A DNA stretch of 64,000 nucleotides, from positions 1-64,000 of the forward strand of contig JBGSVW010000020.1 of NCBI GenBank assembly GCA_041752735.1, read 5' to 3'. Origin of the DNA: UBA1422 sp041752735 (lineage in GTDB: Bacteria > Bacillota > Clostridia > Peptostreptococcales > Anaerovoracaceae). Positions within the stretch are counted from its first letter, which is position 1. Each line of letters starts with the position of its first letter. Shown in pieces: positions 24,744-33,540 of the stretch. Below the pieces are notes generated by a model. It ran no database searches, was not told the DNA's origin, and saw only the letters and a list, made by a program, of their open reading frames with translations. A program made the position numbers and the translations under genes.

Positions 24744-25991
24744 CTACACCAGTATCCCAGCTTTGATGGTTTGGATGGCCAGATTGGAGCCAAACCGGTA
24801 GCAAAGCATTTCCATGTCCGGCGCATCCCAGATGACCAGGTCTGCCTTCTTTCCGGGCTCCAGGGTGCCAACTTGTTTTTCTCGGCCGATGGCGCAGGCG
24901 GCATTGATGGTGATCGCCGTCAGGATTTCTTCCGGTGTCATTTTGTATTTCAGGTATCCCAGATTCATAATGAACTGTAGGTTTAAAGATGGGCAGGATC
25001 CCGGATTAAAGTCAGAACCCATGGCAACAGGAATGCCAATCTCGATCATTTTTCGAACCGGCGCAAAGTTTTTGTCCAGATAAAAAGATGTACCCGGCAA
25101 AACCATAGCAATGACACCGCCTTCTGAAAGAGCTTCCAACCCGGCTTCTCCGATTGCAATCAGATGTTCCGCAGAAGTCACCTGCATTTCGCCGGCCATT
25201 TTAGAACCTCCCAGCTCAACGATTTCATCGGTATGAATTTTCATTCCGAAACCCAGACTCTTGGCGGTTTCAAGGTACTTGCGACTCTGGAGTACATCAA
25301 AGACCCCTTCTTCGCAAAAGACATCCACAAACTCCGCCAGCTCTTTTTCTTTCACTAGAGGGAGCAGCTCATTGCACAGGTATTCTATGTATTTAACCGG
25401 GTTTCCTTTAAATTCCGGGGGTACCGCGTGGGCACCCATAAACGTAGAGACAACATCCATGGGATGAGTGGCATCCAATTCTTTTAGGACTTCCAAGGTT
25501 TTTATTTCGTCCGACTCATTGAGTCCGTACCCGCTTTTGGCTTCGCAGGTGGTAACCCCCATGGCCAGCATTTCATCGAGAAACAGTTGGGATTTATCAA
25601 CAAGTTCACGGTGGGTGGCTTTTCTCGTTTCACGAACGGTATCCAGTATACCCCCGCCTGCCTGCAAGATTTCCAGGTAGGACGCGCCTCGAAGTTTCAA
25701 CGGAATTTCATGTTGCCGATACCCGCCGAACACCAGATGGGTATGTCCATCCACAAGACCAGGTGTCACCAGTCTTCCTTCTGCATCTATCACTGTGTCC
25801 GGGTCAATCTCCAGTTCCACGTCAATCTGCTGTGTTTCCGAACCGGAATAGATTGCACGGATGATCCCGTCCTCAATGAGGATGGCTGCACCGTGGAGGA
25901 TCAGGTTTTCTCCCTGGGCTTTGCCGGAATGCTTGTGACTGCCCATTGGCGTCTGCAGCGTTCCAATATTTTTGATATATAAGGTACTCAT
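24744..25991 (-). CDS. hutI: Imidazolonepropionase
   Basis: HutI hydrolyses imidazolone-5-propionate to N-formiminoglutamate, step three of histidine degradation. The 415-residue amidohydrolase has the intact metal motif VDGHTHLVFGG (H-x-H), substrate loop RGASYLEILQAGGGI, EAKSGYGL, KIHTDEIVELGG with the metal His, and GSDFNPGSCPS carrying the catalytic Asp. ATG at 25991 is chosen because GGAGGGACC sits directly before it. The gene follows hutU by 37 bases and precedes fchA by 49. The stop is TAG. Confidence 0.95.
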   Translation of the reverse strand: MSTLYIKNIGTLQTPMGSHKHSGKAQGENLILHGAAILIEDGIIRAIYSGSETQQIDVELEIDPDTVIDAEGRLVTPGLVDGHTHLVFGGYRQHEIPLKLRGASYLEILQAGGGILDTVRETRKATHRELVDKSQLFLDEMLAMGVTTCEAKSGYGLNESDEIKTLEVLKELDATHPMDVVSTFMGAHAVPPEFKGNPVKYIEYLCNELLPLVKEKELAEFVDVFCEEGVFDVLQSRKYLETAKSLGFGMKIHTDEIVELGGSKMAGEMQVTSAEHLIAIGEAGLEALSEGGVIAMVLPGTSFYLDKNFAPVRKMIEIGIPVAMGSDFNPGSCPSLNLQFIMNLGYLKYKMTPEEILTAITINAACAIGREKQVGTLEPGKKADLVIWDAPDMEMLCYRFGSNLAIQTIKAGILV

Positions 25992-26028
25992 GGTCCCTCC
26001 TGTTTGCGCCATTGCGCTGTCGGATTAT

Positions 26029-28053
26029 TTACTTGTAGTATTTCTCAACTATTTCACTGACCAAATTCTCGTCAGCCAGGTATGGCAGAGTAATATGGCC
26101 CGCTCCTTGATAGTTTGCGTTGTATTTCATGGATGTTTCCAAAGCAGGTTCGTTGGTAGCCCAGTTTCTCCTGGCCACGCCGCCCATTACATCCCACATC
26201 ATAGCTGATTTAAGAATCTGATCCACCCGAATGCTGCCGTCCAGCACCATGCCGAACCCGCCATTGATGGCTTTCCCCACTCCGACGCCGCCGCCATTGT
26301 GAATGGCACAAAGACTCATGCCACGTGCGGCATTTCCTGCAAAACATTGGATGGCCATGTCAGCCATGACATTGCTGCCGTCTTTGATATTGGCGGTTTC
26401 ACGAAATGGTGAATCCGTACCGCTAACGTCGTGATGATCCCGACCCAGCATCACCGGACCAATCTTCCCATCCCGGATCATTTCATTGAATTTCAGGGCA
26501 ATTTTTGTTCTGCCCTCAGCATCCTGATACAAAATTCGAGCTTGGGTACCCACCACAAGTTTATTCTTGCCTGCATCACGAATCCAAATCCAGTTATCCC
26601 TATCTTGGAACCTGCCATTGGGATCGATACAATCCATGGCTGCCTGATCGGTAGCGGCTAAGTCTTTGGGATCGCCGGACAGACAAACCCAGCGGAACGG
26701 GCCATATCCATAATCAAAGAGCAATGGTCCCATAATGTCTTCAACATAAGAAGGCCAGATAAATCCATCTTTTTCGTCGATGCCGTTCTTGGAAATCTCC
26801 TGAATCCCGGCGTCGTACATGGCTTTCATAAAGGAATTCCCATAATCAAAGAAATAGGTCCCACGTTTGGTCAAGGCGTCAATGGCTTCAAAATGGCGCC
26901 TGAGAGAATGATCCACCATCCTGCAAAACAGTTCCCGATCTTTGCTTAGCATCTCGGTACGCTTTTGGAAGGTCAATCCCACGGGACAATATCCTCCGTT
27001 ATATGTATTGTGACAGGAAGTCTGGTCGCTGAGCAAGTCAATTTTGAAGTCCAATGCCACGGCAGCTTCTAGCAAATCCACGATATTTCCCCAATATGCA
27101 ATGGAAATTCGCTCTTTAGCCTGGACTTTCTCACTTGCCAGCCGGAATACTTCAGCCAAATCGGTTAGGACCACATCAACCCATCCCTGGTTTTTTCTTG
27201 TCTCAATTCGGGACATATCCACTTCTGCAAAAATGCCTACAGCTCCGGCTATAGTGGCTGCTTTGGGTTGTGCCCCGCTCATACCTCCAAGACCAGAGGA
27301 AACAAATGTAACGCCACCCAAGTCTCCATGGGCAGGCACGCCAAGGAATTTTCGACCCGCATTTAGAATGGTATTAAACGTTCCATGAACGATTCCCTGG
27401 GGTCCGATATACATCCAGCCGCCTGCTGTCATTTGTCCGTAGTTGCCCACGCCCATTTCCTGGGCAATTTCAAAATCTGCGCTGTTATCAAACATGCCTA
27501 CCATCATACCATTGGAAAGAATCACACGGGGTGCTTCCGGTTTAGATGGGAAAAGTCCCAGCGGGTGTCCGGACTCTAAGACCAACGTCTGGTCTTGAGT
27601 CAATTCCTCAAGATATTTCTTGATTAATCGGTATTGAAGCCAGTTTTGGCAAGGCTGCCCGGTTTCTCCGTAGGTAACCAACTCGTAAGGGTATAGGGCA
27701 ATCTCAAAATCCAGGTTATTGTCCAGCATTACCTGCATGGCTTTGCCTTCCAGACAATTCCCCTTGTATTCTTCCACTGGTTTGCCATAGATACGACCTG
27801 CCGGGCGATAGCGATACCCATAAATTCGACCGTATGTTATTAACTCTTCCATAAATTCAGGCGCCAATGTCTCGTGCAACGCTTCCGGCACGTAGCGCAA
27901 CGCGTTTTTTAAGGCAATCTTCGTCTGCGCCATTGATAAACGGAAGCCCCGATCCGGAGCTCTTCTCCGTCCAGGTTCAAATTCAGGATACTCTGGCAGC
28001 GTTTCATCCAGCTTAATCGTCATGGCCGCCCCAATTTTTTGGTTGGTAATCAT
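26029..28053 (-). CDS. hutU: Urocanate hydratase
   Basis: HutU adds water to urocanate to give imidazolone propionate, using tightly bound NAD+. The 674-residue protein is the long form of the family (the short form is near 555). Family segments include GGWMYIGPQGIVHGTFNT, SSGLGGMSGAQPKAA (NAD binding), GHHDVSGTDSPFRET-like (HHDVSGTDSPFRETANIKDG) and NGGGVGVGKAINGG near the C-terminus. The start overlaps the hutH stop as TAATG, with AGGAAGG upstream, implying translational coupling. hutI follows. Confidence 0.95.
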   Translation of the reverse strand: MITNQKIGAAMTIKLDETLPEYPEFEPGRRRAPDRGFRLSMAQTKIALKNALRYVPEALHETLAPEFMEELITYGRIYGYRYRPAGRIYGKPVEEYKGNCLEGKAMQVMLDNNLDFEIALYPYELVTYGETGQPCQNWLQYRLIKKYLEELTQDQTLVLESGHPLGLFPSKPEAPRVILSNGMMVGMFDNSADFEIAQEMGVGNYGQMTAGGWMYIGPQGIVHGTFNTILNAGRKFLGVPAHGDLGGVTFVSSGLGGMSGAQPKAATIAGAVGIFAEVDMSRIETRKNQGWVDVVLTDLAEVFRLASEKVQAKERISIAYWGNIVDLLEAAVALDFKIDLLSDQTSCHNTYNGGYCPVGLTFQKRTEMLSKDRELFCRMVDHSLRRHFEAIDALTKRGTYFFDYGNSFMKAMYDAGIQEISKNGIDEKDGFIWPSYVEDIMGPLLFDYGYGPFRWVCLSGDPKDLAATDQAAMDCIDPNGRFQDRDNWIWIRDAGKNKLVVGTQARILYQDAEGRTKIALKFNEMIRDGKIGPVMLGRDHHDVSGTDSPFRETANIKDGSNVMADMAIQCFAGNAARGMSLCAIHNGGGVGVGKAINGGFGMVLDGSIRVDQILKSAMMWDVMGGVARRNWATNEPALETSMKYNANYQGAGHITLPYLADENLVSEIVEKYYK

Positions 28054-29579
28054 TAGTGTAACCTTCCTGTCACGCTCTCGACAACTTCAACGAGTTCATT
28101 ATTTTTGACCATGGCGTCAAATTTGACAAGCTCGTCATGCATCAACACATCCTGATCGATGGGTTCCACGGATTTTCGGATGTGGTCGTAAGCTGCTTGG
28201 TTAGCAGGAGAGAGTCCTGCTTCCCCACGGAGCCAAATGGCTTGGGAGGCTGCAAACAGCTCTATTCCAAGTACCTTTTGGGCATTGTCCAAAATCAAGG
28301 CTGCCGTTCTGGCCGCTGTGGTGCCCATGCTTACATGATCTTCCTGATTGCCCGACGAGGGGATGGAGTCCACTGAAGCGGGATGGGCATATATCTTGTT
28401 TTCGGAAACCATGGATGCCGCCGAATACTGAGTAATCATGAATCCAGAGCACACCCCGCCATGATTCGTGAGAAAAGGTGGTAGTCCCTGGTTTAGGTTG
28501 GGATTGATTAGACTTTCGGTACGTCGCTCAGAAATGTCAGCCAACTCTGCTACAGCGATTTTTAAATAATCGAAGGCAAGCGCCATGGGTTGTCCATGGA
28601 AATTGCCGCCGGAAATGACTTCGTCGTCATCCGGAAAAATGATGGGATTGTCGGTCACCGCATTGATTTCTCTGGAAACCATAGCCCATACGTGGTCAAT
28701 GGCATCTCTGCTGGCTCCATGAACCTGTGGGATACACCGCAAAGAATATGCGTCTTGAACTTTTTTTGGGTTGGTATCCTTTGCATTCTCACTGTTTTCA
28801 AGGAGTCTTCTCAGGTTCTCTGCACACGCTATTTGTCCCAGCTGTCCCCTCAGTTCATGCACCTTCGGATCATAAGCCTTTTTGACCGCATGGAGCGCTT
28901 CGCCTGTCATGGCTGCTGCAATATCCGCCAACTTGGCAAGGTTTGCAGCATCCCATAAAACCATGATTCCAATGGCCGTCATAATCTGGGTACCATTAAT
29001 CAGTGCAAGCCCCTCTTTGGCAGCAAGTGCAATGGTTGGAATTCCTGCAGCGTCCATGGCTTCTTTGCCCGTCATGATTACGCCCTTATACTCCGCCTTC
29101 CCTTCACCAAGCATAGGGAGCACCATATGAGAAAGTGGTGCTAAATCACCGCTGGCGCCAAGAGAGCCTTTCTCAGGAATCACCGGATGAACGCCCTTAT
29201 TAAGCATATTGAGTAGTGTCTCTATGGTTTCCAGTTTGATGCCGGAGTTTCCCCGGGAAAGTGCGTTGCACCGAAGGAGCATCGCCGCCCTTACCACTTC
29301 TTTTGGAAGCGGATTACCCATGGCACAGGTATGACTTAGAATCAAGTTACGCTGCAGCGCAGCGGTTTCATCAACCGTAATCACCGTGTCTGAAAATTTA
29401 CCAAAACCCGTGGTCAATCCATAGATTACTGTACCTTCCGATAATTTTCTGTCCACATAGGCTCTTGCTTTTTCCACCAGTACCTTGGCTTCGCTGGAAA
29501 TTCTAACCTGTTCGTTGTTTCTTGCAACCCGGATTACTTCTGCCGGGGTAAGGTTTTTTCCGTCTATAATGATGCTCAT
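28053..29579 (-). CDS. hutH: Histidine ammonia-lyase
   Basis: HutH removes ammonia from histidine to form urocanate. The 508-residue protein carries the Ala142-Ser143-Gly144 tripeptide (in GSLGASGDLAPLSHM) that cyclises to the MIO electrophile. The catalytic Tyr loop (VIYGLTTGFGKFSD) and the QDxYSxR-like region (VQDAYSLRCIPQVHG) are also present. It is the first gene of hutH-hutU-hutI-fchA-ftcD, driven by the promoter at 29655-29683. The ATG follows ACAGGAGTGAACC. No hutP or hutC regulator is in the window. Confidence 0.95.
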   Translation of the reverse strand: MSIIIDGKNLTPAEVIRVARNNEQVRISSEAKVLVEKARAYVDRKLSEGTVIYGLTTGFGKFSDTVITVDETAALQRNLILSHTCAMGNPLPKEVVRAAMLLRCNALSRGNSGIKLETIETLLNMLNKGVHPVIPEKGSLGASGDLAPLSHMVLPMLGEGKAEYKGVIMTGKEAMDAAGIPTIALAAKEGLALINGTQIMTAIGIMVLWDAANLAKLADIAAAMTGEALHAVKKAYDPKVHELRGQLGQIACAENLRRLLENSENAKDTNPKKVQDAYSLRCIPQVHGASRDAIDHVWAMVSREINAVTDNPIIFPDDDEVISGGNFHGQPMALAFDYLKIAVAELADISERRTESLINPNLNQGLPPFLTNHGGVCSGFMITQYSAASMVSENKIYAHPASVDSIPSSGNQEDHVSMGTTAARTAALILDNAQKVLGIELFAASQAIWLRGEAGLSPANQAAYDHIRKSVEPIDQDVLMHDELVKFDAMVKNNELVEVVESVTGRLH

Positions 29580-29654
29580 GGTTCACTCCTGTTTGCATAT
29601 TTATACATAGTAAATGCATAATTATTTATATTGCGTTAACCAATTTCTAGCTTC

Positions 29655-29683
29655 ATTATAGCCACTATTGTAAATGATTTCAA
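29655..29683 (-). promoter_or_regulatory. Promoter of the hut-ftc operon
   Basis: On the minus strand TTGAAA (29683-29678) and TATAAT (29660-29655) are 17 bases apart, about 75 bases upstream of the hutH ATG. The leader between contains an imperfect repeat around TGCATTTA/TAAATATGCA that could be an operator or leader structure. Nothing else is seen in the 220-base gap apart from the terminator at its left end. Confidence 0.75.
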
Positions 29684-29764
29684 TGCTTTTCTTCGCCACT
29701 TTTACGATTTGTCGCTTTACCATGCTATCGCTTTAATATGTATATTTATTAATGCGCCCAGCCG

Positions 29765-29792
29765 ATAAAAAAATACCGGTGCTAACCGGCAT
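29765..29792 (-). terminator. Terminator after the parAB-linked lipoprotein gene
   Basis: On the minus strand ATGCCGGT (29792-29785) pairs with ACCGGTAT (29780-29773) with a 4-base loop, followed by TTTTTTTA. Confidence 0.85.
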
Positions 29793-29799
29793 TTTATAT

Positions 29800-30438
29800 C
29801 TATTCTCCTTTTATGTAAATCTGCTCTGCTTCAGCGCTTTCGCCTTTGATTTCATGAATTAAAAAATCACTATACCCCTTGACCATAATGAAAATGATTT
29901 TACCGGAATAGGTGTCACCGGCATGAAAGTCATACCCTTGTGGTAGTTCACCGATTTCCCAGGTTGTTTCCAAGTTCTGATAGACTGTGTCTCCAACTTG
30001 TATGGTCCCGCCTGTGAGTGATACGATCTCAAAGGGAATGGCCACATCTGTGATGCCGAAATTACTTTGTGGGAAGTTTTCTGGATAAGTTGCGCTGTAT
30101 TCTGCCATGCAAAATTCCAGTTTGTCGTTTTGTAGTTGTCCTATTATGTTACCGGTTCCTGACAAGTTATATTCTGAGATGGCTGCCATCACAGTCTCTT
30201 GGTCACGGATGATTGCCTCAATCCTATATTTCATTGGGTGTGGCGCATTGTCTTTCTCTGCAATCTTATGACTGTCAATCCAAGTTCCTACAGCAATGCT
30301 TTGTTTTGGTTGTATCTTATCTGACTGCTGGCACCCAACCGCTAGCGCTCCAAACAGCATAATTGTTATGAGGGCTGCTATCAAGGCTTGTTTTGTTTTT
30401 AGTTCCGATGAAAAAGGCTTTCTTTTTTTTGTTCTCAT
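29800..30438 (-). CDS. Putative lipoprotein of unknown function
   Basis: This protein of about 212 residues has a basic N-terminus, a hydrophobic core and lipobox ALAVGC, so it is likely lipid-anchored outside the membrane. The mature part is rich in beta strands with repeated short acidic and polar segments, and I recognise no domain. ATG at 30438 is preferred over a GTG four codons upstream, because GGAGG would touch the GTG but sits 11 bases before the ATG. It follows the SprT-like gene and is the last gene before a strong terminator. The stop is TAG. Confidence 0.6.
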   Translation of the reverse strand: MRTKKRKPFSSELKTKQALIAALITIMLFGALAVGCQQSDKIQPKQSIAVGTWIDSHKIAEKDNAPHPMKYRIEAIIRDQETVMAAISEYNLSGTGNIIGQLQNDKLEFCMAEYSATYPENFPQSNFGITDVAIPFEIVSLTGGTIQVGDTVYQNLETTWEIGELPQGYDFHAGDTYSGKIIFIMVKGYSDFLIHEIKGESAEAEQIYIKGE

Positions 30439-30442
30439 TCTG

Positions 30443-31009
30443 TCACTCACCTCCGTCTAAGGAAACGCATACCAATTTGCCGCCACAACGGCATCGATAC
30501 TTGTTTGTCTCTTCCGATATGGGAGATTTACGTTGCCTGTAAATCCTTTGCCCACAAAGGTTGCATTCGATCATATATCGGTAATTTTTCAAACCCCTTG
30601 GATCTTCAATGCCCAGTTTCTCATAGGAACTAGTTCGTTCCAGTCTGTATCCATATGCTTTCTCCATCTTTAGACAGTTTTTTTTCCAAGTAATCCCATG
30701 ATTCATGCTCCCTGGGCAGCTATGTAATATTTCATGGGCTATGATCTCTTTGATTGCTTGTGCCTCCGCGTCTAATAAGACTCTACTTATTTCTATTTGG
30801 TAGGTACAATGAACAAACCCCTTCACTTTTTTACATCCTCCAAAACGAGCTTTCGTCCTTTTGTTGATATGAAGAGAAGGGGAAATGTGCCTTGAAACCG
30901 GAATGCCTAAAGCCGTAGCTTCTTCTATGACCTGCTGCAAGAGTTGATTTAGTTTGCTTTCTGTCCATGGTTTCACGTGAAACATCCTGCCATTGTCTTT
31001 GTATTTCAA
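30443..31009 (-). CDS. SprT-like zinc metalloprotease-fold protein
   Basis: This 188-residue protein has a zincin motif HEILH (His92-Glu93-His96 counted from the TTG start at 31009), with NHGITWKK downstream supplying a likely third His. A C-terminal zinc ribbon (CNLCG ... CRCGG) is present, as in SprT/Spartan-type proteins, which act on DNA-protein complexes in other organisms. The start is uncertain: TTG at 31009, or ATG at 30985, which begins MFHVK. The codons of that second start are also a parS site. It sits 3 bases after parB. Its role in chromosome maintenance is only suggested by position. Confidence 0.7.
   Translation of the reverse strand: MKYKDNGRMFHVKPWTESKLNQLLQQVIEEATALGIPVSRHISPSLHINKRTKARFGGCKKVKGFVHCTYQIEISRVLLDAEAQAIKEIIAHEILHSCPGSMNHGITWKKNCLKMEKAYGYRLERTSSYEKLGIEDPRGLKNYRYMIECNLCGQRIYRQRKSPISEETNKYRCRCGGKLVCVSLDGGE
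30969..30984. promoter_or_regulatory. parS site within the start of the SprT-like gene
   Basis: GGTTTCACGTGAAACA matches the ParB-binding consensus TGTTTCACGTGAAACA at 15 of 16 positions. It overlaps the possible ATG start codon of the SprT-like gene and encodes FHVK in frame. Confidence 0.85.
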
Positions 31010-31012
31010 GGA

Positions 31013-31888
31013 TTATAGCGTTTTGAGAAGCTCAATCAGCCGCTCAAGCTCTTCCCTGCTATAGTATTCGATTTCAATACGGCCCTTTTTACCAGCCATG
31101 TTAATTTTGACTTTTGTGCCAAGGATTTCCTTCAGTTCCCGCTCCAGCTGAAGCGTATTGGCATCTCGTTCCGCATGCTTATGGGTCTGGGTCTTAGTGC
31201 CTTGCTTTTTTTGAACCATTGCTTCAACAGCTCTGACCGAAAGTCCCTCGTTTGCTATCTTCTGGGCCACCGCCAGCTGAACTTTTAGGTCGGGCATGGA
31301 CAAAAGTGCCCTTCCGTGACCCGGTGTCAATGTTCCCTGGCTCAGCATGTCTTTGATTTCCGTTGGAAGCTTAAGTAATCTCAAGGAATTTGTAATATAT
31401 GGTCTGCTTTTCCCAACGCTTTTGGACACCTGTTCCTGGGTCAAGCCGAAGGCATCAATCATTCTGTTCAGGCCTTCCGCTTCTTCAATTGGGTTTAAGT
31501 CCTCACGTTGCATGTTCTCAATGATTGCAATTAGTGCGTTTTCTTCTTCTGAAAGCTCGCGAAGCAGGCAAGGCACGGCTTTTAACCCTGCCAATCTGGC
31601 AGCGCGCCATCTTCTTTCACCTGCCACCAATTCAAACCCATTGTCTACGGATCGTACAATCAGTGGCTGGATGACTCCATGCTCCTGAATGGAATCCGCC
31701 AACTCCTGCAATCTGTCTGCATCGAATAGCTTTCTGGGTTGGTTTCGGTTTGGCTTGATTTCATTAATGTCTATGTAGCTGACACCGTCTTTTGAAGGAC
31801 CACTTTCCGGCTCAATGGCGGGGATCTCAGTGTCTATGATCAGGGCTTCCAGACCTCGTCCTAATCCTCTGCCTTTTGTGTTGGCCAT
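31013..31888 (-). CDS. parB: Chromosome partitioning protein ParB (Spo0J)
   Basis: ParB binds parS, spreads as a CTP-dependent clamp and loads SMC at the origin. The 291-residue protein has an N-terminal CTPase region (INEIKPNRNQPRKLFD, then GVIQPLIVRSVDNGFELVAGERRWRAAR with the GERRxRA motif) and ENMQREDLNPIEEA. It then has the helix-turn-helix (LTQEQVSKSVGKSRPYITNSLRLLKL) and a C-terminal dimerisation segment. It starts at the parA stop (one-base contact). Two parS sites lie within 2 kb, at 30969 and 32750. Confidence 0.95.
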   Translation of the reverse strand: MANTKGRGLGRGLEALIIDTEIPAIEPESGPSKDGVSYIDINEIKPNRNQPRKLFDADRLQELADSIQEHGVIQPLIVRSVDNGFELVAGERRWRAARLAGLKAVPCLLRELSEEENALIAIIENMQREDLNPIEEAEGLNRMIDAFGLTQEQVSKSVGKSRPYITNSLRLLKLPTEIKDMLSQGTLTPGHGRALLSMPDLKVQLAVAQKIANEGLSVRAVEAMVQKKQGTKTQTHKHAERDANTLQLERELKEILGTKVKINMAGKKGRIEIEYYSREELERLIELLKTL

Positions 31889-32661
31889 TATTTACCCTCC
31901 TCCAGTTCAAGAAATTCCTGTGCAAACTCTCTATATGCCTCAGCTCCTGTGGATTTCGGGTCGTATTCTCCAATGGTCATGCCATAACTTGGTGCTTCAG
32001 CCAGTCTTACATTCCTTGGAATCACAGTCGTATATACTTTTTCTTTGAAGTATTTTTTTACTTCTTCCACGACTTGAATGGATAGATTGGTTCTACCATC
32101 AAACATACTAAGGATAACTCCCTGTATTGTGATTCCCGGATTTAAGTTCTTCTTAACAATTTCTATGGTACTCATCAGTTGACTAACTCCTTCCAACGCA
32201 TAGAACTCGCACTGAATCGGAACTAGTACCGCATCTACCGCCGTTAAAGAATTAATGGTTAGAAGTCCAAGAGACGGGGGGCAGTCTATAAAGATATAAT
32301 CGTAGTCTTCTCGAATGTTTTCTATGGCTTTTTTAAGGATTTTCTCTCTGCCGACGATTTGTACCAATTCAATCTCAGCACCAGCCAGTTGAGCGTTTGC
32401 TGGAATGATGTCCAGATTTTCCACGCCTGTTCTCATAATGGTATCCCGGGTGTTAATGTCTTCTTCCGTCAACAGTTCGTAAGTGGAGTGTTGCAGGTCT
32501 TTCTTTGAGATCCCAAGTCCACTTGTGGTGTTTCCCTGGGGATCGATGTCGATTACCAGCACCTTTTTCCCCATCTGCGCCAGACAAGCTGCCAGATTTA
32601 TGTTGGTGGTCGTTTTTCCAACGCCACCTTTCTGATTAAAAATCGCGATTGCTTTTCCCAA
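31888..32661 (-). CDS. parA: Chromosome partitioning ATPase ParA (Soj)
   Basis: This 257-residue deviant-Walker ATPase has QKGGVGKTTTNINLAA (the signature K-G-G-V-G-K-T), DIDPQGN and FIDCPPSLGLLT. It moves or organises origin regions with ParB and regulates DnaA in B. subtilis. The start codon is TTG (32659-32661), with GGAGG 7 bases upstream; no better in-frame start precedes the conserved MGKAIAIFNQKGG. A TATAAT -10 lies about 40 bases upstream without a clear -35. Confidence 0.95.
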   Translation of the reverse strand: MGKAIAIFNQKGGVGKTTTNINLAACLAQMGKKVLVIDIDPQGNTTSGLGISKKDLQHSTYELLTEEDINTRDTIMRTGVENLDIIPANAQLAGAEIELVQIVGREKILKKAIENIREDYDYIFIDCPPSLGLLTINSLTAVDAVLVPIQCEFYALEGVSQLMSTIEIVKKNLNPGITIQGVILSMFDGRTNLSIQVVEEVKKYFKEKVYTTVIPRNVRLAEAPSYGMTIGEYDPKSTGAEAYREFAQEFLELEEGK

Positions 32662-32749
32662 GTTCGTGCCTCCTTCATAAGGTTGATTTATGTCTTTTGA
32701 TTATATAATATTCCCCAATAATATGCCACACGTTTTAAAACAAAAAGAA

Positions 32750-32765
32750 TGTTTCACGTGAAACA
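32750..32765. promoter_or_regulatory. parS site between rsmG and parA
   Basis: TGTTTCACGTGAAACA is a perfect 16-base parS consensus in the 162-base gap upstream of parA. It lies about 8 kb from the DnaA-trio origin. Nothing else is seen in this gap besides the parA -10 region. Confidence 0.95.
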
Positions 32766-32823
32766 TTCTCTACATATGTACTATCCGATGTGCTGGCGCT
32801 GTCTTTAGTGTATGTGCCAACCT

Positions 32824-33540
32824 CTATTTAATTGGCTCTTTTGCCGGAGTTCCAGCCTTTCTGGGATATTGGGATGAAGTTTTTTTCTCTTTATAGATAT
32901 AGATCATGGTATGATCCGTAGCAAAGGAATCCGGCCGTGGCAAGTCTACGCGCTCCAACCTTCCCCCCAGCAACTGGATTGCATTCATCGCTCCATCGAC
33001 TTCGGCATTGCAATTTGGTCCTTTGTAGGAAATGAATGTCCCTCCTACTTTTACGAATGGTAAGCAAAGTTCCGACAAAGTTGACAAGTTCGCTACGGCT
33101 CTGGAAACGCATAGATCAAATTGCTCTCTATATTTTGGCAGTCTGGCCAAATCTTCCGCCCTGCCGTGGACGACTTCAATATTTCTCAATCCTATATTGT
33201 CAGCCATTTCCCGAACTATTTTTAATCTTTTCTGAAGGGAGTCCAGTAATACGAATTTTTTCTCCGGGAAAAAAATGGCCAATGGAATCCCTGGGAATCC
33301 ACCACCTGTTCCAACATCAAGAACTGTTCGTGCTTGCAACACTTCTTTTGAATCGGCACAAAGCAACGAATCTACATAGTGCTTATGAATGAAGTCGTCA
33401 GGATTGGTAATTGCTGTAAGGTTTACCTTATTATTCCATTCCAATATGGCGTCCCTATAGGCGACGAGCTTAGGAATTGCCAAATCAATTTCCTGATTTG
33501 AAAACCCTTTGGTCTTAAGAAACGATTCAAGGTTCATCAT
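32824..33540 (-). CDS. rsmG: 16S rRNA m7G527 methyltransferase RsmG (GidB)
   Basis: RsmG methylates N7 of G527 of 16S rRNA using S-adenosylmethionine. The 238-residue protein has the SAM motif VLDVGTGGGFPGIPLAI, acidic motif FVLLDSLQKR and VHGRAEDLA. FDLCVSRAVANL, a family mark, is also present. It overlaps the mnmG stop by four bases, as in many Firmicutes origin regions. The stop is TAG. Confidence 0.95.
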   Translation of the reverse strand: MMNLESFLKTKGFSNQEIDLAIPKLVAYRDAILEWNNKVNLTAITNPDDFIHKHYVDSLLCADSKEVLQARTVLDVGTGGGFPGIPLAIFFPEKKFVLLDSLQKRLKIVREMADNIGLRNIEVVHGRAEDLARLPKYREQFDLCVSRAVANLSTLSELCLPFVKVGGTFISYKGPNCNAEVDGAMNAIQLLGGRLERVDLPRPDSFATDHTMIYIYKEKKTSSQYPRKAGTPAKEPIK

